Below, piece after piece: positions 17,447-25,776 of a stretch of 64,000 nucleotides of DNA (position 1 is the stretch's first letter; each line of letters begins with the position of its first letter). Made by a program: the position numbers and the translations under genes. The stretch comes from Dokdonia sp. GTDB taxonomy: Bacteria; Bacteroidota; Bacteroidia; Flavobacteriales; Flavobacteriaceae. The stretch covers positions 310,001 through 374,000 of the forward strand of contig JAHDIF010000003.1 of the NCBI GenBank assembly GCA_020630915.1. Reading direction: 5' to 3'. Below the pieces are notes generated by a model. It did no database searches. It saw only the letters and a list, made by a program, of their open reading frames with translations, and had not been told where the DNA came from.

Positions 17447-18187
17447 ATGAGGGGTTCAATTGGTTTTTTTATATTTTTTAGTTTTATAATCTCTGGATTT
17501 TCGCAGGTTGGGATTGGTACAACTTCACCAGATCCATCTTCAATTTTAGAGATTTATTCTGATGATAAGGGTATTCTTATACCTAACGTAAGTCTTTCAT
17601 CCATTCTCACTACACAATTAGATGGAGTCAATACAGCCGTAGAAGGTTTATTAATTTATAATACAAATCCTAGCACAACTGGTGGTGATGGTGTGGGATA
17701 TTATTATTTCAATGCAAGCAATAGATGGGAGAAATTAATGACACCTTCATCTAATATTGGGCTAGCACCTATAGGAAGTATTATTGCTTGGCACGGATCT
17801 CTAGGTGGGGTGGGGGCATTACCAGATGGTTGGCAACTTTGTAATGGATCAGCAATTACTGATTCTAACAGTCCAATAGCAGGTAGTACAACCCCTAATC
17901 TTAATGGTAGCACGCTTTCTACCTCTGGCGATACTTCTTATGGTAGGTTTTTGAGAGGGTATACCAATAGTGGGGTTTATCAAACAGATCAAACAAATAA
18001 TTTATATCGAATAATTGGTTCAGGTACTTCAAGCACAGCAAGTAGTTTATTTCCTAATCAAAATGGCACGATAGGATATATTTCTACAGATGATAGTTAC
18101 GGAGGTGATCGGTACGGATTTCAAATGAGAGGGGTTGAGAATAGAGTTACCAATATGACGGTCATCTGGATAATCAGAATTAAATAG
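17447..18187 (+). CDS. Secreted tail-collar-like protein, copy 1
   Basis: This 246-residue protein has a signal peptide (FFIFFSFIISGFSQ), then VGIGTTSPDPSSILEIYSDDKGIL, the opening common to secreted Flavobacteriia proteins that otherwise carry intramolecular chaperone or tail-fibre domains. The second half resembles the phage tail collar domain: IGSIIAWHGSLGG, LPDGWQLCNGSAI, TPNLNGST, YGRFLRGYTNSG and the C-terminal RPxN-like GVENRVTNMTVIWIIRIK. It is probably exported or surface-exposed. No other phage gene is near, so it is not a prophage remnant on this evidence. It is followed after 6 bp by a paralogue. Confidence 0.8.
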   Translation: MRGSIGFFIFFSFIISGFSQVGIGTTSPDPSSILEIYSDDKGILIPNVSLSSILTTQLDGVNTAVEGLLIYNTNPSTTGGDGVGYYYFNASNRWEKLMTPSSNIGLAPIGSIIAWHGSLGGVGALPDGWQLCNGSAITDSNSPIAGSTTPNLNGSTLSTSGDTSYGRFLRGYTNSGVYQTDQTNNLYRIIGSGTSSTASSLFPNQNGTIGYISTDDSYGGDRYGFQMRGVENRVTNMTVIWIIRIK

Positions 18188-18193
18188 CAAATT

Positions 18194-18946
18194 ATGTTTA
18201 AATATAGTTTTGCATTTTTATTGGCCTTTGTACAGATAGGAGTCGCCCAAGTAATTATTAATGATACTTCTACAAGTCCAGCATCTGCATTTACAATTTC
18301 ATCGGATGATAAAGGGGTTTTAATTCCAAAGATAAGCTTGTCATCAGTAGATGATACTCAAATAGATGGAGTGCATATTGCTGCAGATGGATTACTTATT
18401 TATAATACTAATGCTAGTGTGATAGGAGGGGATGGTAATGGATATTACTTGTTTAGTCAATCCTTAAACAAATGGGAGAAAATTTTAACACCAGGTTCAA
18501 CTGTAGGTATTCTACCAATAGGTAGCATTATCGCTTGGCATAATACAGTTGATATTCCCTCTTTAACTTTGCCGGATGGGTGGGTATTGTGCAATGGTGC
18601 TACTATTATTGATTCTGAAAGTCCGTTAAATGGCATAGTCACTCCTTCTTTAAATAATACTACAACAGCCACATCTGGTGATTCTTCCTATGGACGCTTT
18701 TTACGCGGGGGGACAACGAGCGGAATATTTCAAAGTGACCAGACTAATAATTTACAACAAATTATCGCTTCTGGCACTAGCAGCACAAGTACCTCATTAT
18801 TTCTTAATCAAAATGGTTTTATGGGTTACATATCTACAGATGATTGGAATGGTTTGTTTGGTAGGGATCGGTATGGATTCCAGATGCGTGGTGTTGAAAA
18901 TAGGGTTACTAATATGACCGTACAATGGATAATGAGAATTAAGTAG
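18194..18946 (+). CDS. Secreted tail-collar-like protein, copy 2
   Basis: The 250-residue protein is a tandem paralogue of the upstream gene, matching it along its length: ISSDDKGVLIPKISLSS, AADGLLIYNTNAS, LPIGSIIAWH, LPDGWVLCNGATI, SYGRFLRGGT, DQTNNL, and an almost identical C-terminus (RYGFQMRGVENRVTNMTV-WI-RIK). It has a signal peptide (FAFLLAFVQIGVAQ) but lacks the GIGTTSP opening of copy 1. It is in the same operon, 6 bp downstream. Its stop lies 1 bp from the convergent lyase gene. Divergence is greatest in the N-terminal third. Confidence 0.8.
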   Translation: MFKYSFAFLLAFVQIGVAQVIINDTSTSPASAFTISSDDKGVLIPKISLSSVDDTQIDGVHIAADGLLIYNTNASVIGGDGNGYYLFSQSLNKWEKILTPGSTVGILPIGSIIAWHNTVDIPSLTLPDGWVLCNGATIIDSESPLNGIVTPSLNNTTTATSGDSSYGRFLRGGTTSGIFQSDQTNNLQQIIASGTSSTSTSLFLNQNGFMGYISTDDWNGLFGRDRYGFQMRGVENRVTNMTVQWIMRIK

Positions 18947-18947
18947 C

Positions 18948-20150
18948 TTACAGGATTGCTAGTTGTTTCATACAGGATTTCATTTGCTCATAGGTACGTT
19001 TAATATCATTGTCTAATCCTATAGAAAAACGAATTAATCCACCTGTTAATCCCATTTCTTTTTGCTCATCTTCAGGTATTTCTGAAGAAGTGGAGGATCC
19101 AGGTGCACTAAACAATGTTTTGTAAAAACCTAAGCTTACTGCAAGGTACCCTAAGTTTCTCTCTTGCATTAATTCCATAAGTTGGTTTGCTTTTTCTAGA
19201 GATCCAACATCAATAGTAAGCATTCCGCCGTATCCATATTCTTTATTCATCATAGAGGTAAAGAGTTTGTGGCTAGGATGAGATTTTAGTCCTGGGTATA
19301 CTGTTTTTAAGCCATCTTCTTCAAATTTTTGAGCGAGAAAGTGTGCATTATGGCTGTGTTGTTTCATTCTAATATGCAGCGTGCGCATGTTTTTTAAGAT
19401 AGAAGATGCTCGTAAACTATCCATAGAGCTTCCTAACAGCATGCTCGCACCATCATTAACGTTACGTAAGTTATCTATAAACTCTTGAGTCCCACAAATA
19501 ACACCACCCATAGTATCACTACTGCCATTAATGAATTTGGTAAGTGAGTGCAACACCACGTCTGCTCCAAGGTTAGCAGGAGTTATAGTTAATGGAGAAA
19601 ATGTATTGTCTACCAATAATTTGAGGTTGTGTTTTTTGGCAATTTGAGCGAGTCCTGAGATATCGGCTACCTCAAGTAATGGATTGCTTACAGATTCGCA
19701 ATACAAAACCTTTGTATTTTTGGTAATAGCAGCTTCTACAACGTCCAGTTTTGTTATGTCTACAAAACTTGTCTCTATGCCCAAACGTGGTGTAAAATTC
19801 TTTAAAAAGGCATATGTACCGCCGTAAATAGTTCGGCTTGAAACTATGTGATCACCTGCTTGACATAGTTGCAATAATGCTGGTGTAATGGCTCCCATAC
19901 CTGTTGCAGCAACATTAGCTGTTTCGGTACCTTCCATAGCGGCTAAGGCTTCTCCTAAGTATAAATTGGAGGGGGTAGTATGACGAGAATACAGATAGCA
20001 CCCATCTGCGTTTCCTTCAAAGGTGTCAAACATTGTTTTGGCACTTAAAAAGGTATAGGTCGAGCTGTCTGATATAGATGGATTCACCCCACCAAATTCG
20101 CCAAAATATTGTAAATCTTGGATTTCGTTTGCAGGCTTAAAAGACTTCAT
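18948..20150 (-). CDS. PLP-dependent Cys/Met metabolism enzyme (methionine gamma-lyase-like)
   Basis: This belongs to the gamma-family of PLP enzymes acting on sulfur amino acids. At 400 residues it has the expected landmarks: the Tyr-Ser-Arg phosphate contact at 54-56 (LYSRHTTPS), the PLP ring-stacking region around YGGTYAF, the cofactor Asp181 (LLVDNTFSPL) and the Schiff-base Lys205 in HSLTKFINGSSDTMGG. Methionine gamma-lyase, cystathionine lyase and O-acetylhomoserine sulfhydrylase cannot be told apart from sequence alone. The divergent Lrp-type regulator 159 bp away suggests amino-acid control. A consensus promoter lies at 20208-20178. Confidence 0.9.
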   Translation of the reverse strand: MKSFKPANEIQDLQYFGEFGGVNPSISDSSTYTFLSAKTMFDTFEGNADGCYLYSRHTTPSNLYLGEALAAMEGTETANVAATGMGAITPALLQLCQAGDHIVSSRTIYGGTYAFLKNFTPRLGIETSFVDITKLDVVEAAITKNTKVLYCESVSNPLLEVADISGLAQIAKKHNLKLLVDNTFSPLTITPANLGADVVLHSLTKFINGSSDTMGGVICGTQEFIDNLRNVNDGASMLLGSSMDSLRASSILKNMRTLHIRMKQHSHNAHFLAQKFEEDGLKTVYPGLKSHPSHKLFTSMMNKEYGYGGMLTIDVGSLEKANQLMELMQERNLGYLAVSLGFYKTLFSAPGSSTSSEIPEDEQKEMGLTGGLIRFSIGLDNDIKRTYEQMKSCMKQLAIL

Positions 20151-20177
20151 AATACAGGATTAATGATTAATAGTCTT

Positions 20178-20208
20178 CAAAATTACAATTAGATAGATGA
20201 TATATCAA
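20178..20208 (-). promoter_or_regulatory. Promoter of the PLP lyase gene
   Basis: Read on the minus strand: TTG at 20208-20206, a 20-bp spacer, TAATTTTG at 20185-20178. The match to TTG-N20-TAnnTTTG is exact, and the start codon is 28 bases further at 20150. Confidence 0.65.
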
Positions 20209-20309
20209 TGAATGTTGTTATATTTAGAAAATAAAACTAAAAATATAGAATAGTCTTGATAATGCTTTCGTCAAAGCACACAAAAACAACTATTTTTTGA
20301 AAATATGTC

Positions 20310-20771
20310 ATGATGAAATTAGATGCCGTAGATAGGTCCTTACTGAAAATAGTACAAGAAGATTGTAAACTTACTAATAAAGAGCTTTCAGGTAAGTTAA
20401 ACCTATCTGTAACCGCTGTATATGAACGCATAAAAAAGTTAGAAAGAGAGGGCCTCATACAGGATTATGTGGCGTTATTAGATACAGAAAAGTTGCATCG
20501 TAATTTTATGGTGCTTTGTCAAGTACGATTAGAACGCCATAGTCGTGAGTTCTGGGGAAAATTTGAAGAAGATGTTTTGAAACTTGAAGAGGTTACGGAG
20601 TGTCTTCATATAAGTGGGGATTATGATTATATTCTAAAAATACGTGTAAAAGACATGAATGCTTTTAGAGAATTTTTAGGAGAAAAATTGACTACTTTAG
20701 AGCATATAGGAAGTACGCATAGTACTTTTGTAATCAACGAAGTAAAAACAACTACAGCCATTCCAGTATGA
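20310..20771 (+). CDS. Lrp/AsnC family transcriptional regulator
   Basis: This 153-residue regulator has an N-terminal winged helix-turn-helix (LDAVDRSLLKIVQEDCKLTNKEL, then LNLSVTAVYERIKKLEREGLIQDY) and a C-terminal RAM ligand-binding/oligomer domain (VTECLHISGDYDYILKIRVKDM...HIGSTHSTFVI). It most likely controls the divergent sulfur-amino-acid lyase and itself. The intergenic region contains a degenerate palindrome TGCTTTCG-TCAAAGCA at 20263-20278, either an operator or a decayed copy of the iterated palindrome. Two ATG codons in a row are possible starts. It overlaps the next gene by 4 bp. Confidence 0.93.
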   Translation: MMKLDAVDRSLLKIVQEDCKLTNKELSGKLNLSVTAVYERIKKLEREGLIQDYVALLDTEKLHRNFMVLCQVRLERHSREFWGKFEEDVLKLEEVTECLHISGDYDYILKIRVKDMNAFREFLGEKLTTLEHIGSTHSTFVINEVKTTTAIPV

Positions 20772-21409
20772 TGTCTAAACAATACAGAGCGCTTGAGTTC
20801 TTTTTATTATTCTTTCTATTGCCTGTAAGTTTGGCATTTCCATTTGATTATAGGATAAAAGGGATTTTTGTTTTAGTGGCGTTTTTGTACTTATTATTCA
20901 TCCTTTTTAAAATGACGCCTGTTCGCTTCAGGATGCAAAATGCTATCGATTGGAGACTATTTTTTACAAGAGTTTTAATGCAGTTTCTTGTCATTGCTGT
21001 AATAACAACACTTTTTGTGTTGTGGCGACAGCCACAAGCGCTGTTTTGTGTCCCTATTAACAAACCCTTATTATTTGTAGCTATTTTAGGAATATACACG
21101 TTTCTTTCTGTATGGCCTCAAGAAGTCATTTATCGTACTTTCTTTTTTGCTAGATATCGGGATTTATTCCCATCCAAGAATCTTTTGATTTTTGTAAATG
21201 CTATCGTATTCTCATTAGCTCATATATTCTTTAAAAGCACCCTTGTTTTAGTACTTACTTTTATAGGTGGACTTTTGTTTGCTTATACTTACGTGAAAAC
21301 TAAATCTACCACTTTAGTATCTATAGAGCACGCTTTGTACGGCAACTGGCTCTTTACTGTTGGAATGGGAGAGATGCTTGCCTTTCCTGGGCAGGAGGCG
21401 TGTGGGTAA
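20768..21409 (+). CDS. CPBP-type intramembrane metalloprotease homologue
   Basis: The 213-residue, 6-7 helix membrane protein carries CPBP (Abi/CAAX protease-like) motifs: QEVIYR (about 118-123) where the family has EExxxR, FSLAHIFF (about 145-152) and IEHALYGNW (about 190-198). The first catalytic Glu is Gln here, while the second Glu and the His residues are kept. Members process or cap proteins in the membrane, and the substrate here is unknown. It overlaps the lrp gene by 4 bp, so it is cotranscribed. Activity is uncertain because of the Gln. Confidence 0.8.
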   Translation: MMSKQYRALEFFLLFFLLPVSLAFPFDYRIKGIFVLVAFLYLLFILFKMTPVRFRMQNAIDWRLFFTRVLMQFLVIAVITTLFVLWRQPQALFCVPINKPLLFVAILGIYTFLSVWPQEVIYRTFFFARYRDLFPSKNLLIFVNAIVFSLAHIFFKSTLVLVLTFIGGLLFAYTYVKTKSTTLVSIEHALYGNWLFTVGMGEMLAFPGQEACG

Positions 21410-21698
21410 AAAAAAAATGGAGATTTTGTAGAGTGCATCCCACAAAATTTTTAAAAATTCGCGTTAATATCATTAACAATTCCAAATCAGAAAGTGTGAG
21501 TATATTGCTCGATTGGAGATTAACGATTATTGATGTAGGATTTTTGAATTCCTAGTAACGAATATTGAGTGATGAAGCAGGTAAAGGCTATAGTCCTACA
21601 GCTAATGACTAATTTAATTTTGAGAATTTTTGTCACTCACTAAACTTTTAAACTAATCTTACCCTTTGTATCTTTGCACAACGAATTAAAAACACACT
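21410..21698. other. Intergenic region with lpd promoter element
   Basis: No gene is seen. The only recognisable signal is TATCTTTG at 21669-21676, a -7 element 22 bases before the lpd ATG. No clear -33 TTG is at standard distance. Confidence 0.55.
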
Positions 21699-23102
21699 AT
21701 GAGTTCATACGATGTAGCCGTGATAGGCTCGGGTCCTGGAGGATATGTAGCAGCCATACGCTGCGCACAACTAGGAATGAAAACTGCCATTATAGAGAAG
21801 TACGACACCTTAGGCGGCACTTGCCTTAATGTAGGTTGTATTCCATCTAAAGCCCTATTAGATAGTTCGCACCATTATGAAGATGCTATCAAGCATTTTG
21901 ATGAGCACGGTATTGAGCTAGGCGATGTAAAATTCTCTCTTGAGAAAATGATTGCCCGTAAACAAGGCGTGGTTGATATGACTACCAAAGGCATTGATTT
22001 CTTAATGGATAAGAATAAGATAGACGTATATCACGGTGTGGGATCTTTTAAAGATGCTACGCATATTGATATCGCTGTCGCGAAAGAGAAAGCCCAAACC
22101 ATAGAAGCCGCTAAAACCATTATCGCAACCGGTTCTAAACCAAGCACACTTCCTTTTATTACTTTAGATAAGGAACGAATCATTACATCTACCGAAGCTT
22201 TAAAGCTTCCAGAAGTACCTAAACATATGATTGTGATAGGTGGTGGTGTTATTGGATTGGAATTAGGACAAGTTTATAAAAGACTAGGGGCAGAAGTAAC
22301 TGTGGTTGAGTATATGGACCGTATTATTCCTACAATGGATAAGGCGCAGTCTAAAGAATTGATGAAAGTCTTTAAAAAGCAAAAAGTAAAATTTGCCTTG
22401 TCTCACGGAGTTACTGCTGTAGCGCGCAAAGGTGATGAAGTTATAGTGAAGGCAACCAATAAAAAAGGTGAAGAAGTAGAGTTTAAAGGTGATTATTGCT
22501 TAGTATCTGTGGGGCGTCGTGCTTATACAGATGGCTTAAACTTAAAAGCTGTTGGCATCCCTACAGACAATAGAGGTAGAGTAGAAGTAAATGAACATTT
22601 ACAAACTAATGTTTCTAATATTTATGCTATTGGAGATGTAATAAAGGGAGCAATGCTTGCGCACAAAGCAGAGGAAGAAGGCGTTTTTGTTGCCGAAACA
22701 ATGGCAGGACAAAAACCACATATAGATTATAACTTGATTCCAGGTGTTGTCTATACGTGGCCAGAAGTTGCTTCTGTAGGAAAAACCGAAGAACAGTTAA
22801 TAGAAGCTGGTGTAGCTTACAAAGCAGGTTCTTTCCCAGTGAGAGCATTAGGACGTAGTCGTGCTTCTGGAGATATCGATGGATTTGTAAAAATCCTTGC
22901 AGATAAAGCTACAGATGAAGTATTAGGAGTGCATATGGTAGGCGCTAGAGCTGCCGACCTTATTGCAGAAGGTGTGACCGCTATGGAGTTTCGCGCAAGT
23001 GCCGAAGATATTGCTCGTATGAGTCATCCGCATCCTACCTATACCGAAGCCGTAAAAGAAGCTGCCCTTGCTGCTACTGGAGATAGAGCGTTACACGTAT
23101 AA
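21699..23102 (+). CDS. lpdA: Dihydrolipoyl dehydrogenase (E3)
   Basis: E3 re-oxidises dihydrolipoamide in 2-oxoacid dehydrogenase and glycine cleavage complexes using FAD and NAD. The 467 residues show the FAD site GSGPGGYVAAIRCAQLG (10-26), the redox disulfide Cys42/Cys47 in GGTCLNVGCIPSK, the NAD site GGGVIGLELGQVYKRLG (about 179-195), the second FAD segment YAIGDVI and the catalytic His-Glu pair in HPHPTYTEAVKEA. It is a single gene with its own promoter and ends at a strong terminator. The E1 fusion gene at 62.4 kb is a plausible partner in the same complex. Confidence 0.97.
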   Translation: MSSYDVAVIGSGPGGYVAAIRCAQLGMKTAIIEKYDTLGGTCLNVGCIPSKALLDSSHHYEDAIKHFDEHGIELGDVKFSLEKMIARKQGVVDMTTKGIDFLMDKNKIDVYHGVGSFKDATHIDIAVAKEKAQTIEAAKTIIATGSKPSTLPFITLDKERIITSTEALKLPEVPKHMIVIGGGVIGLELGQVYKRLGAEVTVVEYMDRIIPTMDKAQSKELMKVFKKQKVKFALSHGVTAVARKGDEVIVKATNKKGEEVEFKGDYCLVSVGRRAYTDGLNLKAVGIPTDNRGRVEVNEHLQTNVSNIYAIGDVIKGAMLAHKAEEEGVFVAETMAGQKPHIDYNLIPGVVYTWPEVASVGKTEEQLIEAGVAYKAGSFPVRALGRSRASGDIDGFVKILADKATDEVLGVHMVGARAADLIAEGVTAMEFRASAEDIARMSHPHPTYTEAVKEAALAATGDRALHV

Positions 23103-23120
23103 AGCGTATGTTTAGATATT

Positions 23121-23150
23121 AAAAAAGTCCTTCAATTGAAGGGCTTTTTT
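23121..23150. terminator. Bidirectional intrinsic terminator
   Basis: A perfect hairpin (AGTCCTTCAA/TTGAAGGGCT with one G-T pair) is flanked by A6 on one side and T6 on the other, between the convergent lpd and FkbM genes. Confidence 0.9.
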
Positions 23151-23153
23151 ATT

Positions 23154-23951
23154 CTATTTATTTGTTAGTTTATTAATAAGCTCCCTATCCGATTTTCTAA
23201 CGGCAATAAAATTGGGTCCTAAGAAATCTTCTTGCTTATGGGAGTATTTTTTGAACTCAACCGTTTTAGGATAAATTTTTCCTAATTGATACCCGACGCT
23301 TTCAAAAAACTCGTGATAGTCTACCAGAAGTTTTTTTGTAGTGATATTAATATAGCCATATTCAAACTGTATGGCACGTATGTTTCCTGCCAAAAGGCTC
23401 TCTTTAATTCCCAGTAGCACCTCATATTCTGCGCCTTCCACATCTATTTTGAGAAGGTCTATATGAGTAAGGTTATATTCTTTCATAAAGGCATCTCCTG
23501 TAGTAAGAGATATGGTAGTAGTCTCTTTAGACTGATGTTTCCACCCTTTAATGTCATATAAAGAAGAGTGCGTACTAGACGGAAATAAATGAATTTCTTG
23601 TTGTTTTGTCTCGCTATACAAGCCTTTTTGTAAGGCAGTGGCTGTTTTGCAATGAGCAATATTTTCTGAAAGGGTTTTAAAAGTAGTAGCTACTGGTTCA
23701 AAAGAGTAAATAATGGCTTCGGGATTTTGAGCATAAATGGCCTTCGTATAACCGCCCACATTGGCACCGCCATCTATAACAATGGCTCCCTTATGCGAAG
23801 CTACTTTTTTGATTACTGTTACTTCACCATTACTATGTATGTCGTAATTTTTGTTCTCATACATTCGGTTCAAAGCTTTTCCAAAACTTGCTAAACCTTT
23901 AAAAAAGGCATTGTGAGTATTCCTTTTAAAGAGTCTTTTGAGTGTCCCCAT
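23154..23951 (-). CDS. FkbM family methyltransferase
   Basis: This 265-residue SAM-dependent methyltransferase has the FkbM landmarks: IVIDGGANVGGYTKAI (motif I), IYSFEPVATTFKTL, and IDLLKIDVEGAEYEVLLG. The family methylates sugars or other small molecules, often in surface glycan pathways. The N-terminal 40 residues are basic and may form an amphipathic helix. It stands alone, convergent with lpd, and is not adjacent to the glycan genes elsewhere in the window, so its substrate is unknown. Confidence 0.9.
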   Translation of the reverse strand: MGTLKRLFKRNTHNAFFKGLASFGKALNRMYENKNYDIHSNGEVTVIKKVASHKGAIVIDGGANVGGYTKAIYAQNPEAIIYSFEPVATTFKTLSENIAHCKTATALQKGLYSETKQQEIHLFPSSTHSSLYDIKGWKHQSKETTTISLTTGDAFMKEYNLTHIDLLKIDVEGAEYEVLLGIKESLLAGNIRAIQFEYGYINITTKKLLVDYHEFFESVGYQLGKIYPKTVEFKKYSHKQEDFLGPNFIAVRKSDRELINKLTNK

Positions 23952-24073
23952 TCATGTCTGTTATGCAGTAAAGATACTAAAACAAATACTCCTTTTTGTT
24001 TGCCTTTTCAGCTGCTATTAGGGTGGAAATATACCCTTAGAGTTGTATTTTTGCAGGGTAAAATCAACCTATT

Positions 24074-25162
24074 ATGTGGTATCGTCGCGGCCTTAAAATT
24101 TCTATCATTTTCTTGTATCTTATTATCATCGCAGGTGCTGTGGTACGTATGACTGGAAGCGGCATGGGATGCCCTGATTGGCCACAATGTTTTGGGTATT
24201 TGATCCCCCCAACAGAAGCATCTGAACTTGAATTTAAACCTAATCATTCGTACGAAAAAGGACAGGTAATCATTCTTGGAGAATCTTTACGTGTAGCTGC
24301 ATCCAATTTTACGTCTGGAAGTATATATCAAGAAACAAACTGGAACACCTACGACAAGCACGATTATGCGGCTTTTAATGTATGGCATACCTGGATAGAA
24401 TATATAAATAGGTTGGTTACGGCGCTTGCAGGAATTCCTATCCTACTTATGATTATTATGGCATTTTGGTATTGGAAAGGCCGTTTCTGGCTCATTGTGG
24501 GGAGCTTTATGGTATTGCCACTAATGCTTTTTCAGGCTTGGCTAGGTAAACAAGTGGTAGATTCTAATCTGTTACCTATTAAAATTACGATTCATATGAT
24601 AGCCGCATTGGTTATCGTAGCGCTACTGTTATGGCTTTGGTTTAAATCTCAACAAAAAGAAAGACGTTTATTAGGAGAAAAGGTTGCGATGAGTACGCTT
24701 TCGCGAAAGCGTAATACATTAAAAAAATATGACCTTATATTTAAGAATTTAATGCTTCTTGCCGTATTCAGCACATTAATTCAAGTAGCTTTTGGGACAC
24801 AAGTACGACAATATGTGGATGAACGTGTGGCAGAAGTAGGCTACGAAGCCAAAGGTTTATGGTTAGAGCCAACTACAATTATGTTTTACGTGCACCGTTC
24901 TTTTTCTATTTTGATAACACTGATTAGTGTCTATATTTTTTACCGTAATAGAAAGCTATTGCTTGGGCACACTTCACTTTTAAACTGGGTGCTTATTTTT
25001 ATTGGTCTTGAGATTATGACAGGAATACTTATGTACTATGTAGATTTTCCTTTTGGGACGCAGCCGTTACATCTTGTTATAGCTTCGTTGCTTTTTGGGG
25101 TACAGTTTTATCTATTATTACAAAGCAGTAGAGGTACTGCAGGAGAAGAAGTATTTTCGTAA
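24074..25162 (+). CDS. ctaA: Heme A synthase (COX15/CtaA)
   Basis: CtaA oxidises the heme O methyl group to formyl, giving heme A for cytochrome oxidase. The 362-residue protein has about eight membrane helices and the conserved start RMTGSGMGCPDWPQCFG with its cysteine pair, the helix His residues in VWHTWIEYINRL and ITIHMIAALVIVAL, and YVHRSFSILI and FPFGTQPLHLVIASL. Residues LSRKR (about 209-213) in a cytoplasmic loop are encoded by a palindrome copy with 20-bp symmetry (24694-24713). It is a single gene. Confidence 0.95.
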   Translation: MWYRRGLKISIIFLYLIIIAGAVVRMTGSGMGCPDWPQCFGYLIPPTEASELEFKPNHSYEKGQVIILGESLRVAASNFTSGSIYQETNWNTYDKHDYAAFNVWHTWIEYINRLVTALAGIPILLMIIMAFWYWKGRFWLIVGSFMVLPLMLFQAWLGKQVVDSNLLPIKITIHMIAALVIVALLLWLWFKSQQKERRLLGEKVAMSTLSRKRNTLKKYDLIFKNLMLLAVFSTLIQVAFGTQVRQYVDERVAEVGYEAKGLWLEPTTIMFYVHRSFSILITLISVYIFYRNRKLLLGHTSLLNWVLIFIGLEIMTGILMYYVDFPFGTQPLHLVIASLLFGVQFYLLLQSSRGTAGEEVFS

Positions 25163-25242
25163 TTTCTTAATAACTCACAACATATTGTCTCTATAAATAG
25201 CCAAACTTCTCCCTATCTTTATCACCCTTAAATAACACCAAG

Positions 25243-25752
25243 ATGATATATCGTTTTCGCATCATATTAGACACAGAAGAAGATGTTTTTAGAGATTTAG
25301 AGATTGATCAAGGTGCGACCTTAGAAGACTTTAATAATGCAATTACCCAATCCTTTGGATTTGATGGAATTGAAATGGCTTCATTCTATATTTCTAATGA
25401 CTCTTGGGAGCAAGGAGAAGAGATCTCACAGTTCGATATGAGTGAAGGAGTGGATTCTGTGCGTCTTATGAATGAAACTTTAGTGGAAGATGTGGTTAGT
25501 GAGTCTCAAACTAAGTTGTTATATGTTTATGATTTTTTAAACATGTGGCGATTTATGATAGAGCTGGCAGAGATTGCAGAACCAGAAGATAATATTCTTT
25601 ATCCTAATCTTATGTTTGTGCAGGGGCAAGTACCTGATCAAGCACCAGATGTGGCCTTTGAAGCAGAAAAAGATGAATATGATGATGAGTTTGAAGACGA
25701 CATAGATATAGATGATCTTGATGACCTTAATTTTGACCAAAACTGGAATTAA
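25243..25752 (+). CDS. Plasmid pRiA4b ORF-3-like protein
   Basis: This 169-residue protein matches the pRiA4b ORF-3 type fold: an N-terminal ubiquitin-like segment (YRFRIILDTEEDVFRDLEIDQGATLEDFNNAITQSFGF), MASFYISNDSWEQGEEI, and LLYVYDFLNMWRFMIEL. The tail (about 138-169) is a run of Asp and Glu. The family is common in bacteria but its function is unknown. It lies 24 bp upstream of the nucleoid-associated protein gene on the same strand, so it is probably cotranscribed. Confidence 0.85.
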   Translation: MIYRFRIILDTEEDVFRDLEIDQGATLEDFNNAITQSFGFDGIEMASFYISNDSWEQGEEISQFDMSEGVDSVRLMNETLVEDVVSESQTKLLYVYDFLNMWRFMIELAEIAEPEDNILYPNLMFVQGQVPDQAPDVAFEAEKDEYDDEFEDDIDIDDLDDLNFDQNWN

Positions 25753-25776
25753 CTCCAACGACTAGCATTACATTTT

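Noticed and set aside
17447..18946. Prophage remnant
   Set aside because: Only the collar-like modules are phage-like; there are no capsid, portal, integrase or att signals, and both genes have host-type signal peptides.
23913..24152. 79-codon open frame on the plus strand before ctaA
   Set aside because: It overlaps both FkbM and ctaA starts and has no recognisable composition of a real protein.
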